In this document: positions 14,872 through 21,385 of the stretch, piece after piece
Position numbering within the stretch: position 1 is the stretch's first letter
Layout of the letters: every line of letters begins with the position of its first letter
Assembly: GCA_965651365.1 (NCBI GenBank)
Contig: CBFGSA010000040.1
Location: 1 to 21,419, forward strand
DNA from: DASSBG01 sp965651365
Lineage (GTDB): Bacteria > Pseudomonadota > Gammaproteobacteria > Xanthomonadales > Rhodanobacteraceae
DNA: 21,419 nucleotides
Direction of reading: 5' to 3'
Notes under the pieces: generated by a model
The model's database searches: none
Seen by the model: the letters and a program-made list of their open reading frames with translations, nothing else
Told to the model about the DNA's origin: nothing
Made by a program: the position numbers and the translations under genes

Positions 14872-15492
14872 ATGGCCAAGATTCTTCCTTTCAAGCCGGG
14901 CGGCATGCGGCCGCTGCTGCGCAAGGCCTGCGACACGAAGCAACTGGTGCGCGTGTGGCGCGACGAGCTCGAGGCCGGCAGCTACTGCGGCTATGTCGGG
15001 GCCGTCGGGCACGAGTTCTTCCTGATGTGGGTGCTGGGCGACAACCTCGCCTTTGACGGCATCCACCTGCTGCGCCACCGCGACATCACCGACATCGAGG
15101 TACCCGACAAGCACCACGACTTCCTGGAAAAGGCCATTGCGCTCAACGGGCTGCGCACCGAAATGCCCGAAGGCATTGCGCTGGACGATGTGCGCGGGGT
15201 GATCGGGAGCGTGGCCCGGCAGGCTCCGGTGATGAGCGTGCGGGTCGACAACGACAATCCGGACGAGGTTGACGTGTGCTACGTCGGCAAGCTGGTGGCA
15301 TGCGAGGACGACGGTTTCAGCCTGCAGGAAATCACCCCCGAAGCGCACTGGCTGCGCGAGCCGTCTTTCTTTGCCTGGGACGAAATCTCCACCGTGTGCT
15401 TCGACGACCCCTACGCCACCACCCTGGCCAGGGTCGCCGGCAACGCGCCGCAACTGGATACCGCCGACACCGGCCTCGGCCGCGTGCACTGA
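14872..15492 (+). CDS. Uncharacterised protein, co-directional with hslVU
   Basis: A 206-residue protein that I do not recognise as a named family. It starts 24 bp after the hslU stop and has the same base composition as its neighbours, so it is probably co-transcribed. It is rich in acidic residues, with no signal peptide or membrane segment, and looks cytoplasmic. Visible features are a basic N-terminus (MAKILPFKPGGMRPLLRKA), a hydrophobic core segment (HEFFLMWVLGDNLAFDGIHLLR) and paired beta-like stretches (DEVDVCYVGKLVACEDDGFSL and WDEISTVCFDDPYATTLARV). The last resembles small beta-barrel proteins in which a residue change in one sheet is read by the next, but no function can be assigned. 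Four cysteines are scattered without a metal-site pattern. Confidence 0.8.
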   Translation: MAKILPFKPGGMRPLLRKACDTKQLVRVWRDELEAGSYCGYVGAVGHEFFLMWVLGDNLAFDGIHLLRHRDITDIEVPDKHHDFLEKAIALNGLRTEMPEGIALDDVRGVIGSVARQAPVMSVRVDNDNPDEVDVCYVGKLVACEDDGFSLQEITPEAHWLREPSFFAWDEISTVCFDDPYATTLARVAGNAPQLDTADTGLGRVH

Positions 15493-15505
15493 CAGCCGCT
15501 TCGTC

Positions 15506-15525
15506 ATTCCCGCGAACGCGGGAAT
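15506..15525. repeat. REP-like palindrome ATTCCCGCG-aa-CGCGGGAAT
   Basis: A perfect 9-bp inverted repeat with a two-base loop between the uncharacterised gene and the DUF971 gene, flanked by TCGTC on the left and CCAG on the right. This is the common GTCATTCCCGCG...CGCGGGAATCC palindrome type of gammaproteobacterial intergenic DNA. Related ends occur at 21351-21390. Confidence 0.8.
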
Positions 15526-15549
15526 CCAGCGACTCAATCACACCCGTAC

Positions 15550-15900
15550 ATGCCCCAACCCGTCCGCATCACCCTGCACCGCGCCTCGCACGCGCTCGAA
15601 GTCGCCTTCGACGACGGCAAACACTTCCGCCTGCCGTTCGAATACCTGCGCACCCACTCGCCCAGCGCCGAAGTGCAGGGTCACGGCATCGGCCAGCAGA
15701 AACTGGTGCCCGGCAAGCGCCACGTCAGCATCGAAGCCATCGAGCCGGTCGGCAATTACGGCGTGCTGCTGCGTTTCAGCGACGGCCATGACACCGGCAT
15801 TTTCGCCTGGTCCACCCTCTACACCCTCGGCATCAACCACGACGCCAACTGGGCTGCCTACCTCAAGGCCCTCGACGAGGCCGGCCTCGACCGGGGCTAG
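15550..15900 (+). CDS. DUF971 protein (gamma-butyrobetaine hydroxylase-like N-terminal domain)
   Basis: A 116-residue protein made almost wholly of one DUF971 (GBBH-like_N) domain, with the family segments LPFEYLRTHSPSAEV and GIFAWSTLYTLG. The domain occurs as a small stand-alone protein in many proteobacteria, often near hslVU, and as the N-terminal part of gamma-butyrobetaine hydroxylase. It is not an enzyme by itself, and roles in iron-sulfur or metal handling have been suggested for related domains. The stop codon TAG (15898-15900) lies inside the terminal inverted repeat of the 184-bp palindromic element, so the element appears to have set the C-terminus (GLDRG). The ATG at 15550 places the conserved domain near the start, as usual. 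Confidence 0.9.
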   Translation: MPQPVRITLHRASHALEVAFDDGKHFRLPFEYLRTHSPSAEVQGHGIGQQKLVPGKRHVSIEAIEPVGNYGVLLRFSDGHDTGIFAWSTLYTLGINHDANWAAYLKALDEAGLDRG

Positions 15901-16080
15901 CCCGGATTATTCATGAGCGTTCGTAGCGAGCTGGCCCAAGGGCATGTCCGGCGCGGGTTTCGCGACCGAGGGGCGCGCAGGCGTAGCCGACACTACGTCG
16001 AGCACCCCGACGGAGTGAAAACCGCGCCGGGCGTGTCATTGGGCCGGCGCAGCAGGAGGTTCATGAATAGTCCGGGCTAG
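15897..16080. mobile_element. 184-bp palindromic element with 20-bp terminal inverted repeats (MITE-like)
   Basis: The ends ctagcccggattattcatga (15897-15916) and its inverse at 16061-16080 match at 19 of 20 positions. Much of the interior is also palindromic; for example ctggcccaa with ttgggccgg and ccggcgcgg with ccgcgccgg pair in order, so the whole element could fold as one long stem. Both ends carry CTAG. There is no open reading frame for a transposase. It lies between the DUF971 gene and the toxin-antitoxin promoter. It could be a MITE mobilised in trans or a structured RNA or DNA element; the class is inferred from form only. Confidence 0.7.
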
Positions 16081-16094
16081 TACAGGCCCGGCGA

Positions 16095-16122
16095 TTGACA
16101 GATTCGACACGCAAATTATACT
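16095..16122 (+). promoter_or_regulatory. Near-consensus sigma-70 promoter of yefM-yoeB
   Basis: A perfect -35 TTGACA (16095-16100) and a -10 TATACT (16117-16122, 5 of 6 consensus) are separated by 16 bp. It is the strongest promoter sequence in the window and lies 29 bp before the antitoxin start. It begins 15 bp after the end of the palindromic element. Confidence 0.85.
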
Positions 16123-16140
16123 TGTACAAAATACGGTACG
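16122..16140. promoter_or_regulatory. YefM-type operator: TTGTACAA palindrome plus degenerate second site
   Basis: TTGTACAA (16122-16129) contains the TGTACA core of the E. coli yefM-yoeB operator. A second GTAC centre (cGGTACGa, 16135-16140) lies 12 bp away centre to centre, the spacing known for the E. coli L and S palindromes. It overlaps the -10 end and likely start site, as expected for autorepression by antitoxin-toxin complex. Confidence 0.75.
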
Positions 16141-16150
16141 AGTCCATGCC

Positions 16151-16501
16151 ATGCGCACCATCAGTTTTTCCGACGCCCGCAGCCAGCTCAAGGACGTGTG
16201 CGACCGGGTGGTCGATGATGCCGATGTGACCATCATCACGCGGCGCGACGCCGAGGATGTGGTGATCATGTCACTGGCCGAGTGGAACAGCTGGAAGGAA
16301 ACCGACTATCTTCTGGCCAGCCCGGCCAATGCACGTCGGCTTGCCCAATCCCTGGCCGACGCGCGTTCCGGTTGCGTCGAGGTGCATGCGCTTGATCCGT
16401 GCCCGGAGCACGCCGAGTCGGTGCATGAGTCCAGTGCACCGTACAAGCGTCGAGCGCGCAAGTCGGGCGCTGGCAGCAAAAAGGCCAAGACCCGAAACTG
16501 A
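16151..16501 (+). CDS. yefM: YefM-like antitoxin (Phd/YefM family) with long basic C-terminal extension
   Basis: A 116-residue antitoxin of the Phd/YefM fold. Residues 1-60 match the DNA-binding domain (RTISFSDARSQLKDVCDRVV, then TIITRRDAEDVVIMSLAEWNSW), and residues ~61-75 resemble the toxin-binding region (ARRLAQSLADARSG). Usual length is about 83-90; here about 35 extra residues follow, with the Cys- and His-containing DPCPEHAESVHE and the Lys/Arg-rich tail KRRARKSGAGSKKAKTRN. The toxin-neutralising part is thus present but extended by a charged, likely disordered tail. The stop is one base before the yoeB ATG. A strong promoter and a TGTACA operator precede it. An out-of-frame ATG at 16146 is not used. 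Confidence 0.92.
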   Translation: MRTISFSDARSQLKDVCDRVVDDADVTIITRRDAEDVVIMSLAEWNSWKETDYLLASPANARRLAQSLADARSGCVEVHALDPCPEHAESVHESSAPYKRRARKSGAGSKKAKTRN

Positions 16502-16502
16502 C

Positions 16503-16772
16503 ATGGCTCGCCGTATCGTGTTCACCGCTCAAGGCTGGGCCGACTACCGATACTGGCAGAAGACCGATCGCAAGCTCTTGCGTCGGCTCAATACCCTGAT
16601 CGAACACGCCGCCCGTCAGCCGTTCAACGGCATGGGCAAACCCGAGCCACTGCGTGGCAACCTTGCAGGTGCGTGGTCACGGCGCCTCAATGATGCGCAC
16701 CGTCTGGTGTACGAAGTCCAGGGCAACGATCTGGTCATCGTGCTGTGCCGCTACCACTACGGCAGCCGCTGA
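16503..16772 (+). CDS. yoeB: YoeB-family toxin, ribosome-dependent mRNA interferase
   Basis: An 89-residue toxin closely resembling E. coli YoeB (84 residues). GKPEPL with catalytic Glu48, AHRLVY with Arg67, and the C-terminal RYHYG with His85 and Tyr86 correspond to E. coli Glu46, Arg65, His83 and Tyr84, so all catalytic residues are intact. YoeB binds the ribosome and cleaves mRNA, mostly at translated A-site codons. The C-terminus has three extra residues (GSR) after the usual HY ending. The start, one base after the antitoxin stop, gives tight translational linkage. It converges on the YdeI-like gene, with only 12 bp between the stops. The intact pair suggests a working module. Confidence 0.95.
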   Translation: MARRIVFTAQGWADYRYWQKTDRKLLRRLNTLIEHAARQPFNGMGKPEPLRGNLAGAWSRRLNDAHRLVYEVQGNDLVIVLCRYHYGSR

Positions 16773-16784
16773 TCGCGCTCAGGC

Positions 16785-17333
16785 CTACTCCGCAGCTTGC
16801 GGCGCGCTGAGGCTCTTGCTGTAGTAGCCGGAGGGGTCAAAGCAGCACACGCGCTTCTTGCCCGAGGCCAGCATGTCGCAGGCATTCTCGATGCGGCGCT
16901 TGCGGGTGGCGGCCTGTTTGGCCGACTCGATCCAGTGAATCCAGTCGACCCGCGCCAGGGTGGTGGTCGCATCCCAGATTGTCTTTGCCTCGGGACTGCG
17001 CGCAAGCGCCTTGCGCAGATCCTCGGGCAGGACGGGCTCGGGCTCGGCTTTCGCGGGCGCGATCTTGAGCACAAGCCGGTCACCGAATTCCACGCCAGCC
17101 GCTGCGCGCAGTGCCTTGTCGATTCGGAGCCAGTGACCCAGCTCGCCGTCGGGTTCGAGCGTGGCCTGAAACGGGTGGCCGTTGATGCTGCCATCCACGC
17201 TGGTCCGGCCGCGTCGCGGCAATTTTTCGCTGACTTTCCGGGGCACGCGCACAAAGGCCCACGAGGTGCCCCGGCCCGGCTTTGCCGGACGCAGCAGTGT
17301 GGCCTCAAACCTGGATGTCTTGGTGCTTGTCAT
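16785..17333 (-). CDS. YdeI/OmpD-associated family protein with DUF1905 domain
   Basis: A 182-residue cytoplasmic protein of two domains. Residues ~7-90 match DUF1905 (FEATLLRPAKPGRGTSWAFV, then HPFQATLEPDGELGHWLRID). Residues ~100-160 match the bacteriocin-protection (OmdA/YdeI) helical domain, with LPEDLRKALARSPEAKTIWD and the RVDWIHWIESAKQAATRKRRIE helix. Family members have been linked to peptide or bacteriocin resistance, but the mechanism is unproved. The start lies 15 bp after the stop of the small Cys/His protein gene, so the two may be one transcript. The last residues (SLSAPQAAE) are unconserved. Confidence 0.85.
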   Translation of the reverse strand: MTSTKTSRFEATLLRPAKPGRGTSWAFVRVPRKVSEKLPRRGRTSVDGSINGHPFQATLEPDGELGHWLRIDKALRAAAGVEFGDRLVLKIAPAKAEPEPVLPEDLRKALARSPEAKTIWDATTTLARVDWIHWIESAKQAATRKRRIENACDMLASGKKRVCCFDPSGYYSKSLSAPQAAE

Positions 17334-17348
17334 GGTGGCAGCATTCTC

Positions 17349-17747
17349 TCAGTGCAGCATCTGGCCAGTAAAGCGGTCGCGGTTTTTCCAGAACGGACAC
17401 TGGGGGCAGGCTTCCCCCTCGGGATAGTCGATGACTTCCTCGTGCGGGCAGCCAATGATGCGCTCTGGCATGACCAGCGACAGGACACCATGCGCCTCGA
17501 GAAACTCGACAACTTCTTCACCAATTCGTGGATCGTTGCGCACATCGGTACGGTCGGAATACCACTTGCGCAGCGGATCGGGCTCGGCATCCTCGACCTC
17601 GATCACGGCCACGACCAGCTTGCTGGCACGCTTGTCGTCCGGGCCGTAGCAGGCAATGGTTGCCATCGGATAGCCGCGAAATCCGCGCTTGGCCTTTTTC
17701 TTCAGCCGTGCCCGGGGGCGCTTGCTGCTCAGCTTTCCAGTTCTCAT
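17349..17747 (-). CDS. Conserved hypothetical protein with C-x-H ... C-x2-C putative metal site
   Basis: A 132-residue basic-to-acidic protein. The N-terminus is strongly basic (residues 4-24, SKRPRARLKKKAKRGFR), followed by a conserved core beginning at MATIACYGPDDKRASKL. The C-terminal part contains GCPHEEVIDYP (Cys100, His102) and CPQCPFWKNRDRF (Cys114, Cys117), which together could bind one zinc or another metal. I recall similar conserved hypothetical proteins in other proteobacteria but know no function. The ATG at 17747 is chosen because the basic segment begins there; Met28 (17666) is an alternative start directly before the conserved core, and the open frame extends upstream without protein-like sequence. 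Possibly co-transcribed with the YdeI-like gene. Confidence 0.75.
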   Translation of the reverse strand: MRTGKLSSKRPRARLKKKAKRGFRGYPMATIACYGPDDKRASKLVVAVIEVEDAEPDPLRKWYSDRTDVRNDPRIGEEVVEFLEAHGVLSLVMPERIIGCPHEEVIDYPEGEACPQCPFWKNRDRFTGQMLH

Positions 17748-17838
17748 GCGGGTGCTCCGCGCCTGCCTTGACAGACGCAATGATGCCACGGGTGCACAGG
17801 CATCCGGCCCGCAGACACAGCAAGCGAAGCGTGACGCC

Positions 17839-20556
17839 TCATTGTCCGTCCGCCAGCCAGCCGGTGCCAAGGCAGGCGTCGCCTTGCACTTGCAGCAGCG
17901 GGTGGGTGGCGGGGAGATAGCGTAGCAGCAGTTGCCGGGCACGGTGATTGTGCATTGCGGGATCGGAGGCGGCTGGGCCGTCGATCGCGCTCAGGCAGTG
18001 CAGTGCGCGGGCGGTGACGAGGTCGCTGCGCAGGCTCGGTTCGGCCGGGGCGCTGGTGATCACGGCCTCGAGAGCGGCGCGCGCTTGCCCTCGATGGCCG
18101 CGGCGCGCGGAGAGCACGGCCTGCGCCAGTTGCGTCTCGCGCCGATCCGGGTGGCCGGGCGGCAGGTGTTTTTCCTGTTGTCGCCACGCGGCAGCCAGCC
18201 GCTTGGCCGCGGCATCGGCGTTGTCGGCGGCAAGATCGGCCACGGCAGCGAAGTAGCGGGCTCTGGCCAGCGCCGGGTTGTCTGCCGCCATCGCGGCGCG
18301 GCGCGCAGCCAGCGCATGCTTGATTTGCTGATGCGCTGCGCTGATGTCGCCGCGGGCGAGTGCAAGCCGGCCCAGCGCCAGCTCGGCACGTGCCGTGAGC
18401 AGGCCACTGGCCGAGTCGATTTTGCGTGCCCAATCCAGGGCCTCCACCAGGTTCTGGCGTGCGCTGGCGGCATGGCCGAGCAGCAGCTGCAGTTGGCCCA
18501 TGTTGATCAGGCCGGCGACCAGCGAGGGGTGGCCCTGTGGATACAGGATGCGGCGGCGGGCCAGGGTCTTGCGGCGCAGCGCCAGCGCCTCGTCGAGTTG
18601 TCCCTGATCGACCAGCAGCGAGGCCAGAACGGCCTGCGAATTGACCATGGTCGAGCGACCATCGAGGCCGAGCGTCTGCTTGATCCGGATCGCCTCGCGG
18701 ACCTCCCGTTCCGCTTCCCGGTAGCGGCCCAGGCTTTGCAGGGCCAGCGCACGATTGTTCCAGGCGATGGCCACCACCTGGGTGTCCTTGCCGGCGACCG
18801 CGCGGTGCATGTCGATGGCGTGCTTGAGGTCGCGGAGCGCGGCCGCATAATCGCCGAGCTGGTATTTCAGCAGGCCGACATTGTTCCAGGCATCGGCCAG
18901 GTCGTGGCTGGGCCCGGTGGCCAATTTGCGGCGGATGTCGAGCGCCCGGCTCAGCGCGGCATCGGCCTTGCCGAGCTGGCCGTACATGCGATACACGTTG
19001 CCCAGGCGGTTGAGGGTATCGGACGCCTGCAGGCTGTCCGCGCCGAATTCCGCTTCCCGAATGGCCAGTGCACCCTCGAGCATTTTTTCGGCGGCCTTGA
19101 AATCGCCGATATTGGCGTAGGACAAGCCAATCACATGCATCATGCGCGCGCGCAGCTTCGGTGCATCCTGGATCTGCTCGGGCAGGCTGGCGGCGGCCTT
19201 GTCCAGCAGATCGCGCGCACTCAGGTCGCGTCTTGCCGATTCCACCGGGTCGGGCACCTGGAACAGGTCGATCATGTAGGTGGCGACCTGCTGCGCGGCG
19301 GCCGCTTCGGTCTGGGCGCGATCGCGCTGGGCGGCGAAGCGGGTGGCCTGCCAGCGGCTGGTGATGGCGAAGGCCAGCACGGTGAGCAGCAGCAACAGAC
19401 TGACGGCAACGCCCAGCGGATTGCGCGCCACGAACTTGCCCAGACGGTAGCGCAGCGAGTCTGGCCGTGCCGTCACCGGCCGGCCATCCAGGTAGCGCTT
19501 CAGGTCCTCGGCCAGCGCCTCGACCGAGGCGTAGCGTCGCTCGGGCTCCTTGCGCAGCGCCTTGAGCACGATCCGGTCGAGATCACCGCGCAGGCGGCGT
19601 GGCGATACGGGTGCTGAACGAGCCTGGCTGGGTGGCGCGGCCTGGGTTGTGCAGATGCGATTTTGCAGCGCCAGGGGTGCCAGCCCGTCCTCGGGCGGGA
19701 ACGGCAGGCTGCCCGAGAGCAGCTCGTAGAGCACAACGCCGAGCGAGTACACATCGGTCTGGGTGGTCACCGGCCTGCCCAGCAACTGTTCGGGCGAGGC
19801 GTAAGCGGGTGTCATGGCCCCGGCCACCGTCATGGCCTGGGCTGCCTGGCCCGCGATCGAGTCATCGAGCAGCTTGGCAATGCCGAAATCCAGCAGTTTG
19901 ACGTGGCCATCGCCATCGACCAGCACGTTTTCCGGCTTGATGTCGCGGTGCACGACCAGGTGCCGATGGGCGTACGCCACGGCATCCAGCAATTGCAGGA
20001 ACAGGCGCAAGCGCGCGCGCAGGCCCGCGTGATGCGTTTGCGCGTAGCGGGCCAGGCTGATGCCGTCGACATGCTCCATCGCCACCCACGGCGTGCCGTC
20101 GTCCAGCTCGCCGCCGTCAACCAGGCGGGCGATATTGGGATGCTGCAAGGTCGCCAGCACCTGCCGTTCGCGGCGCAGCCGGGCGCTGGTGAGCGTCGAG
20201 TCGTCGATGTCGTGCAGCAGCTTGATCGCGACCTGCTGCACGAATTCGCGCCCCTCACGCTGGCCCAGCCAGACGCTGCCCATACCGCCCCGACCGAGTC
20301 GGCGCAGGATGCGGAATGGGCCGATCTGCCCGGGTGCCGTGTCCCTGCCGCGCCGAAACTGTCGTTGTCCCGATTGCACCGCGGCGGCCAGTGGATCGCT
20401 GGCCACCTGGTCGTGCACCAGCATGGCGAGCAGGCGGCGTTTCAGTTCGGCATCGTCGCCGCAGGCCTGGTCGATGAAGCGCGTGCGTTCATCTTCCGGG
20501 GTGTCCAGGGCCGCGTGAAACAGCGCATCCAGCCGCTCGAAGTTCACACGGCTCAT
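17839..20556 (-). CDS. Membrane serine/threonine protein kinase with C-terminal TPR domain
   Basis: A 905-residue protein. Residues ~80-360 form a Hanks-type kinase with every key element: glycine loop GRGGMGSV (88-95), Lys112 in VAIKLL, HRDIKPEN (203-210), DFG (223-225) and SPEQ (254-257). A single transmembrane helix (~380-400, GVAVSLLLLLTVLAFAIT) follows a positively charged stretch. The remaining 500 residues contain tandem TPR units (for example HVIGLSYANIGDFKAAEKML and WNNVGLLKYQLGDYAAALRD), expected outside the inner membrane or as a protein-binding platform. The start overlaps the stop of the ECF sigma gene by 4 bp (ATGA), so the kinase and sigma factor are translationally coupled. 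This pairing is common in Lysobacterales and some other proteobacteria, suggesting that kinase signalling controls the sigma factor; the stimulus is unknown. Confidence 0.95.
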   Translation of the reverse strand: MSRVNFERLDALFHAALDTPEDERTRFIDQACGDDAELKRRLLAMLVHDQVASDPLAAAVQSGQRQFRRGRDTAPGQIGPFRILRRLGRGGMGSVWLGQREGREFVQQVAIKLLHDIDDSTLTSARLRRERQVLATLQHPNIARLVDGGELDDGTPWVAMEHVDGISLARYAQTHHAGLRARLRLFLQLLDAVAYAHRHLVVHRDIKPENVLVDGDGHVKLLDFGIAKLLDDSIAGQAAQAMTVAGAMTPAYASPEQLLGRPVTTQTDVYSLGVVLYELLSGSLPFPPEDGLAPLALQNRICTTQAAPPSQARSAPVSPRRLRGDLDRIVLKALRKEPERRYASVEALAEDLKRYLDGRPVTARPDSLRYRLGKFVARNPLGVAVSLLLLLTVLAFAITSRWQATRFAAQRDRAQTEAAAAQQVATYMIDLFQVPDPVESARRDLSARDLLDKAAASLPEQIQDAPKLRARMMHVIGLSYANIGDFKAAEKMLEGALAIREAEFGADSLQASDTLNRLGNVYRMYGQLGKADAALSRALDIRRKLATGPSHDLADAWNNVGLLKYQLGDYAAALRDLKHAIDMHRAVAGKDTQVVAIAWNNRALALQSLGRYREAEREVREAIRIKQTLGLDGRSTMVNSQAVLASLLVDQGQLDEALALRRKTLARRRILYPQGHPSLVAGLINMGQLQLLLGHAASARQNLVEALDWARKIDSASGLLTARAELALGRLALARGDISAAHQQIKHALAARRAAMAADNPALARARYFAAVADLAADNADAAAKRLAAAWRQQEKHLPPGHPDRRETQLAQAVLSARRGHRGQARAALEAVITSAPAEPSLRSDLVTARALHCLSAIDGPAASDPAMHNHRARQLLLRYLPATHPLLQVQGDACLGTGWLADGQ

Positions 20557-21086
20557 GTCAGTTCCGACAGCAGCCAGGCACGGCCGCTGCGCAGATCGCG
20601 CTTGACGGTCACCTCGGAGGTTTCCAGCGCCGCGGCGATCTCGGCATAGGTCATGCCGCCAAAGTAGTGCAGCTCCAGCGCCTGGGCGCAGCGCTCGCTC
20701 TGCGCAGCCAGTCGTTCCAGGGCCGCGTCGATATCCAGCAGGCGGGTCGATGCAATCGGCTCGCTGCCGGGAATGCGCGAATCCAGGGTCACACGCAGCG
20801 CTGCCGGATCACGCTGGCGGCCCTTCAACGCGCGCGCCTGATCGACCAGTACGTGGCGCATGACCCGTGCGGCCAGGCGCATGAAATGCTCGCGGTCGGT
20901 CCACGCATCGTCCCGGCCCGCCAGTCGCAGCCATGCCTCGTGCACCAGCGCGGTTGGCTGCAGCACATCGGCATCGGACTCGGCCGCGAGCTTGCGCCGC
21001 GCCAGCACCCGAAGCTCGTCATACAGCGAGTCCCAGGCGGCTGCGTCGAGCTGGCCGGCCTGTCCGGTTGCCCCATTCTGAACCAT
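20553..21086 (-). CDS. ECF-type RNA polymerase sigma factor (TIGR02999-like, kinase-linked)
   Basis: A 177-residue ECF sigma factor. Region 2 is seen in LVHEAWLRLAGRDDAWTDR and FMRLAARVMRHVLVDQARA, and region 4 in RCAQALELHYFGGMTYAEIA with the helix-turn-helix SEVTVKRDLRSGRAWL. The pattern (two-domain, no anti-sigma factor gene, direct overlap with a Ser/Thr kinase gene) fits the TIGR02999 group, in which phosphorylation rather than an anti-sigma factor is thought to control activity. The ATG at 21086 is chosen because ELRVLARRKL of region 2 begins ~25 residues later; the frame stays open to 21194, but the upstream translation is not conserved-looking. Its stop overlaps the kinase start by 4 bp. 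Confidence 0.93.
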   Translation of the reverse strand: MVQNGATGQAGQLDAAAWDSLYDELRVLARRKLAAESDADVLQPTALVHEAWLRLAGRDDAWTDREHFMRLAARVMRHVLVDQARALKGRQRDPAALRVTLDSRIPGSEPIASTRLLDIDAALERLAAQSERCAQALELHYFGGMTYAEIAAALETSEVTVKRDLRSGRAWLLSELT

Positions 21087-21208
21087 CACGTGGGCTCCGC
21101 ATCGCCACTGCAATGACCCGATTGTGCCCCAACTTCCGCCTTGCCTGACAGGACGATTCGATTCGGCATTACGAAACGGGCTGCCGCATTGCACGCTCGA
21201 TCGTCATC

Positions 21209-21307
21209 CTGGACGCCGCCGTGCGGCGATCCAGACGCCGAGGCAGGATTGCCGAAGGCGAACATCGGCGTAGCCGATGGCCCGAAGGGTGAGCGCCAGG
21301 AGGGCGC
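21209..21307. repeat. REP-like hairpin cluster upstream of the sigma gene
   Basis: Three hairpins in a row: CTGGACGCCGC/GCGGCG-a-TCCAG (21209-21234), CATCGGC-gta-GCCGATG (21263-21279) and GCGCC-aggag-GGCGC (21293-21307). The first is preceded by TCGTCAT, the same boundary as the palindrome at 15506. With 21352-21385 they fill the 333-bp gene-free right end (21087-21419), in which I see no credible gene; the sigma promoter should be in 21087-21200. Confidence 0.7.
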
Positions 21308-21351
21308 GAATAGATTCACTCTCTTGCGCAAAGTTTCCGGCAACCGAGTGG

Positions 21352-21385
21352 ATTCCGGATGCCGCGCTGCGCGCGGCTCCGGAAT
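21352..21385. repeat. REP-like palindrome with 15-bp arms
   Basis: ATTCCGGA-t-GCCGCGC (21352-21367) pairs perfectly with GCGCGGC-TCCGGAAT (21371-21385) except for one bulged T, with a three-base loop. The ends GTGG/GACGA match the boundary of the palindrome at 15506 in the opposite orientation. Confidence 0.85.

Noticed and set aside
13627..15537. 636-codon open frame on the minus strand opposite hslU and the next gene
   Set aside because: It mirrors the codon pattern of the real genes on the + strand, has low-complexity His/Gln/Ala composition and no recognisable domain. High-GC DNA gives such frames by chance.
15932..16060. A gene inside the 184-bp palindromic element
   Set aside because: The GGAGG and ATG near its right end look like an initiation site, but the frame (atgaatagtccgg) closes at the third codon, and no other frame is long enough.
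16146..16148. ATG five bases before the antitoxin start
   Set aside because: It is out of frame with the antitoxin gene.
17932..19617. 561-codon open frame on the + strand opposite the kinase
   Set aside because: It lies wholly opposite a well-supported kinase-TPR gene and its translation resembles no protein family.
16785..21086. Kinase, sigma factor, YdeI-like gene and toxin-antitoxin pair as an antiphage island
   Set aside because: No nuclease, helicase, reverse transcriptase or other defence partner is present; the kinase-sigma pair fits ordinary signalling, and base composition does not differ visibly from the surrounding genes.
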